Below are positions 50,778 through 53,283 of a stretch of DNA of 53,283 nucleotides, piece after piece. This stretch comes from Nitrospirota bacterium (lineage in GTDB: Bacteria; Nitrospirota; Thermodesulfovibrionia; Thermodesulfovibrionales; Dissulfurispiraceae), in assembly GCA_023476565.1 (NCBI GenBank), contig JAMCVZ010000070.1, positions 1 to 53,283 on the forward strand, in the 5' to 3' direction. Within the stretch, counting starts at the first letter, position 1; each line of letters begins with the position of its first letter. The notes beneath the pieces were generated by a model. That model saw only the letters and a list, made by a program, of their open reading frames with translations. It had not been told where the DNA came from and did no database searches. The position numbers and the translations under genes were made by a program.

Positions 50778-51398
50778 ATGAAATACTGTAAAAATCAAAA
50801 AGGCATAGCACTGGTAACGGCATTGCTTATCACCCTTATTTCACTTGCAATTATAATGGCTGTAATTTATTTTGTCACTCAGGGGACAAAGATATCCTCC
50901 CTTGAGAAGAGATACCAGACGGCCCTGGATGCATCTTACGGTGGCGTAGAGATCATTACAAAGGACATTATTCCTCAAACAATCGGCGGAACAGCACTTT
51001 CATCGCTCGTTTCCTCTTTTCCTGCAACTTACCAGGGCATGATCTCCCGTCAGGTAACAGATGCATGTTTTACCGATAAGATGACAAAATCGACCTCGAA
51101 TTGGGCAACCGGTTGCAGTACAACTATAACGGATGTTAAAGCCACATATGATTTTAAAGTGACCCTGAGCGGTATTGCGCCGCAGCCGAATTTCACCGTC
51201 TATGCCAAAGTAGTCGATACGGTAAAGGGCAATACCGATACAAGCGGTCTGGTACTTGAGGGCACCGGAGTGGCTGAATCAGGCTCCGGTATTGTAACTC
51301 CCCAGCATTTCCCTTACACCTACAGGGTAGAGATACAGGGCGAAAGACAGACGAATCCGGATGAGCGGGCCAATCTTTCGGCCCTTTACGCATATTAA
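50778..51398 (+). CDS. pilX: minor pilin PilX-like
   Basis: A 206-residue protein beginning MKYCKNQKG before IALVTALLITLISLAIIMAVIYFVTQ. The hydrophobic helix lacks the +5 Glu of other pilins, which is normal for PilX. The EKRYQTALDASYGGVEI segment matches PilX N-terminal domains. Two cysteines (DACFTD and TGCSTT) may form a disulfide. It follows pilW by 18 bp. Confidence 0.88.
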   Translation: MKYCKNQKGIALVTALLITLISLAIIMAVIYFVTQGTKISSLEKRYQTALDASYGGVEIITKDIIPQTIGGTALSSLVSSFPATYQGMISRQVTDACFTDKMTKSTSNWATGCSTTITDVKATYDFKVTLSGIAPQPNFTVYAKVVDTVKGNTDTSGLVLEGTGVAESGSGIVTPQHFPYTYRVEIQGERQTNPDERANLSALYAY

Positions 51399-51403
51399 GG
51401 GAT

Positions 51404-52168
51404 ATGACTGTCAATATAAGAACTTGTTTCCCGGCCTTTTTTATCCTTGTGTCTTTTCTGTTTCTCCCTGCATGCGAATCCAAGAAACAGCCCCGGGGAG
51501 AAGCGCAGGGCGTTGCTGCCGAGCCTTCCGATAATGCATCCACAAGTGCCGCGCAAGAGGAACCGGCTCCGGGATATTTCCCGTCAAGCAACACTACCCA
51601 GGATATCACGAAAAAAACGCTGAACACACCGAAGGGAGTGAGCAAGGTAAAGCTGGTCCTCAAGAGCAAGGATAATGTCGATACCGTAACAGTTGTTGCG
51701 TCGGGAGGTGAGGGGGCCGACTTCAAATATGAATGGACAAAAAACAGCGAGCCTGCCGGCAACGGCGACAGCCTGAGCGGATTCAAACGGGGGGACAAGA
51801 TAGCGGTCAAGATAACCCCCTTTGACGGCAAGAATTACGGCCAACCGAAGACCCTGACTACCGAGATAAAAAATTCTACCCCCAAAGTTGTCGAGGGCAA
51901 ACAAATAGATTTTGACGGTAAGATATTAACCGCTCAGGTCAAAGCAATCGACCCCGACGGTGATGCGCTTTCTTATTCTCTTATGGATGCGCCGCCGCAG
52001 GGCATGGCCATTGACCAGGCAAGCGGTATTATCAAATGGGAGGTTCCCAAGGAGTTCCATGGCAAGCAGAAGATCAAGGTGAAAATTTCCGACGGCCACG
52101 GAGCGGAAGTCTTATACGAGTTGAACGCGGATATCAGCGCAGTCAAATCCCCGGAAAAGCAAAAATAA
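51404..52168 (+). CDS. lipoprotein with cadherin/Ig-like domains
   Basis: A 254-residue lipoprotein: signal peptide and lipobox LFLPAC at about residue 24, then a disordered linker rich in Ala, Ser and Pro, then two Ig-like beta domains. The second has AIDPDGDALSYSLMDAPPQGMAID and GIIKWEVPKEFHGKQ, the pattern of cadherin-like/He_PIG domains with calcium-binding DPDGD. It follows pilX by 5 bp and so belongs to the pilus operon. It could help anchor or guide the pilus at the outer membrane; that role is inferred from position. Confidence 0.75.
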   Translation: MTVNIRTCFPAFFILVSFLFLPACESKKQPRGEAQGVAAEPSDNASTSAAQEEPAPGYFPSSNTTQDITKKTLNTPKGVSKVKLVLKSKDNVDTVTVVASGGEGADFKYEWTKNSEPAGNGDSLSGFKRGDKIAVKITPFDGKNYGQPKTLTTEIKNSTPKVVEGKQIDFDGKILTAQVKAIDPDGDALSYSLMDAPPQGMAIDQASGIIKWEVPKEFHGKQKIKVKISDGHGAEVLYELNADISAVKSPEKQK

Positions 52169-52186
52169 CCACAAGATACACCCCCA

Positions 52187-52235
52187 GGGGACAGTCCCTA
52201 TTTACGGACGGAGTCGTAGAATAGGGACTGTCCCC
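52187..52235. repeat. GGGACAGTCCC repeat, short copy
   Basis: The left arm GGGGACAGTCCCTATT (52187-52202) and right arm AATAGGGACTGTCCCC (52220-52235) are perfect inverted copies around the centre TACGGACGGAGTCGTAG. The same arms and GGAGTCGTAG occur at 29921-30001. It lies between the lipoprotein and second fimT genes; the hairpin could end transcription of the pilus operon. Confidence 0.7.
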
Positions 52236-52334
52236 GGAGCAACTCAATTCCAAAGTTGACGGAATAGTAAGTACCCGCCTGAAAGTAATATGTAACTAAA
52301 AGCCCGCTGTATCCGGAATATATCAGGGGGGAAA

Positions 52335-52802
52335 ATGAAACAAAACGGTTACACATTACTTGAACTGATTGTTATTATTGCTGTTATATGCATCCTGATC
52401 TCAATTGCCGCCTTCAATTATACTGACTGGACGATAAAATTCGGCATAGAAAGCCAGATAAAAGAGATGTACAGTGATCTGATGGCTGCAAGAATGCGGG
52501 CGATGACCAGAAACAGGGCACATTTCGTAAGTATCGCCGCCTCATACTACACCATCAAGGACGATACCGACGGAAACGGGGAAAACGACCCCGGAGATGC
52601 ATTGCTGCATCATAAGAGCCTGGGGAATATGATCACCTGGAACGGCAACCCGGAAATAAGCTTCAATTCCAGGGGCATTTCGTCCGCCAGCGAAACGATA
52701 TCCGTTTCAAATGCCGTGAAAGCCGCATATGACTGCATCGTCATATCGAAAACGAGGATAAATATCGGGAAAATGAGCAGGGGCAGGTGTGTGCATAAAT
52801 GA
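52335..52802 (+). CDS. second FimT/GspH-type minor pilin
   Basis: A 155-residue pseudopilin with leader MKQNG before YTLLELIVIIAVICILISIAAFN; Tyr at +1 and Glu at +5. It is a clear paralog of the fimT at 48709: both share EMYSD-M-AR, WNGNP, F-S-GIS and the C-terminal YDCI and G-CV-K cysteine pair. GGGGG precedes the ATG. It is outside the compact operon, after the palindromic repeat, and may have its own promoter in 52236-52334, which I could not define. Confidence 0.9.
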   Translation: MKQNGYTLLELIVIIAVICILISIAAFNYTDWTIKFGIESQIKEMYSDLMAARMRAMTRNRAHFVSIAASYYTIKDDTDGNGENDPGDALLHHKSLGNMITWNGNPEISFNSRGISSASETISVSNAVKAAYDCIVISKTRINIGKMSRGRCVHK

Positions 52803-52964
52803 CAATGGGTTGCGCTCATTATACGATAACCCTGAGCACTTCATCGATTTCCCTGATATTTTAATCTATCCCGATCTTTTTCCAAAGTCCGTTTACCCTC
52901 CCAGCGTTCTTAAATTTCGGCATCATTACAGAAAACGCATGAAAAAACGTGGATAAGAAGTTTG

Positions 52965-53283
52965 TCACAATAATATTGCCCCGGCAATACCCGCCCCTAT
53001 GATCACAAAAGAAGGATCTGTCTTTGTGAAAGCAATCACGGCAAAGCTGATTATGGCTATCCCAAATGTGAGCGGGTCTACAAGCGCCGTATTCCCGAGC
53101 GAAATAGCCACAGCGGACAACAGTCCTATAACAGCGGGTTTTATTCCTTTGAAACCCGACTGGACGATTATCGATTCCCTGTAATCGTAATAATATTTGG
53201 CCACAAGAGTTACGATGATAATGCATGGCAGGTAAGAACTGACCATTGCCAATACCGCGCCTATCAGGCCGCTGATCTTGTAT
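52965..53283 (-). CDS. ChrA-like chromate transporter, C-terminal part
   Basis: The frame is open to the right edge (YKISGLIGAVLAMVSSYLPC onward) and ends at 52965. Hydrophobic helices and the segment QSGFKGIKPAVIGLLSAVAISL match the C-terminal end of ChrA family transporters, in which GxxPAVVGLL is typical. About 105 residues are present. In anaerobes such proteins may move chromate or other anions. The gene start and partner half lie outside the window. The 52803-52964 gap holds nothing I can name. Confidence 0.7.
   Translation of the reverse strand, partial: YKISGLIGAVLAMVSSYLPCIIIVTLVAKYYYDYRESIIVQSGFKGIKPAVIGLLSAVAISLGNTALVDPLTFGIAIISFAVIAFTKTDPSFVIIGAGIAGAILL

Overview
The window looks like a chromosomal segment of an anaerobic, diderm (LPS-type) bacterium with an acetogenic or respiratory C1 metabolism. 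Two selenocysteine formate dehydrogenases, formate-tetrahydrofolate ligase, a corrinoid-activator-like ASKHA protein, Mla/Tam/Bam envelope genes, type IV pilus genes and NtrC/sigma-54 regulation together suggest Nitrospirota (Thermodesulfovibrionia-like) or Desulfobacterota. That placement is inference: there is no rRNA in the window. No tRNA, rRNA or CRISPR array was seen.

Layout. 1-1.9 kb: an AT-rich scrap yard with an RHS C-terminal tip, a lipoprotein (possible immunity protein), an RHS core fragment, and the tail of a DinG helicase. 1.9-3.7 kb: a GspD/PilQ-type secretin. 3.8-3.9 kb: an imperfect palindromic MITE-like element. 3.9-10.7 kb (minus): fhs and a cytoplasmic NAD-linked formate dehydrogenase (NuoE-like, NuoF-like and Sec-containing FdhA subunits), i.e. 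the start of the Wood-Ljungdahl methyl branch. 10.9-16.1 kb (minus): an RsbU/RsbW/STAS partner-switching module running directly into an mlaEFD plus auxiliary lipoprotein transporter operon. 16.1-17.35 kb: a broken DprA-like gene, VapBC, and a small ORF ending in a terminator. 17.5-29.8 kb (plus): glnD, tamB, a 7-POTRA Omp85, a SurA-like chaperone, purM, an M23 peptidase and a bactofilin. 30.2-36.9 kb (plus): a Tat-exported, membrane-bound formate dehydrogenase (alpha with Sec, beta, gamma) and a MoeA/periplasmic-binding fusion. 37.2-41.0 kb: a P-loop NTPase with a ferredoxin-less ASKHA protein, then LysM-NlpC/P60 and scpB on the minus strand. 41.1-44.2 kb (plus): a Sec-containing DsbC-like protein in an operon with a histidine kinase and an NtrC-type regulator. 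44.2-44.7 kb: an MNT antitoxin with a truncated HepT. 44.9-52.8 kb (plus): pilY1, fimT, pilV, pilW, pilX, a lipoprotein and a second fimT, preceded by a near-perfect sigma-54 promoter. 53 kb (minus): the end of a ChrA-like transporter.

Three genes are split by an in-frame TGA that I read as selenocysteine: both fdhA genes and the DsbC-like gene. Each TGA is followed by a short stem with a 3-4 nt G-containing loop at the distance expected for a bacterial SECIS. In the DsbC-like protein the Sec replaces the nucleophilic Cys of the CPxC thioredoxin motif. It sits in an operon with a two-component system whose sigma-54 regulator lies just upstream of a sigma-54-promoted pilus operon.

A second theme is small dispersed palindromic repeats, several of which lie in frame inside genes. 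One is inside the catalytic fdhA subunit. One is next to the GlnD nucleotidyltransferase motif. One forms an inverted pair whose arms encode the N-region and hydrophobic core of the SurA-like signal peptide.
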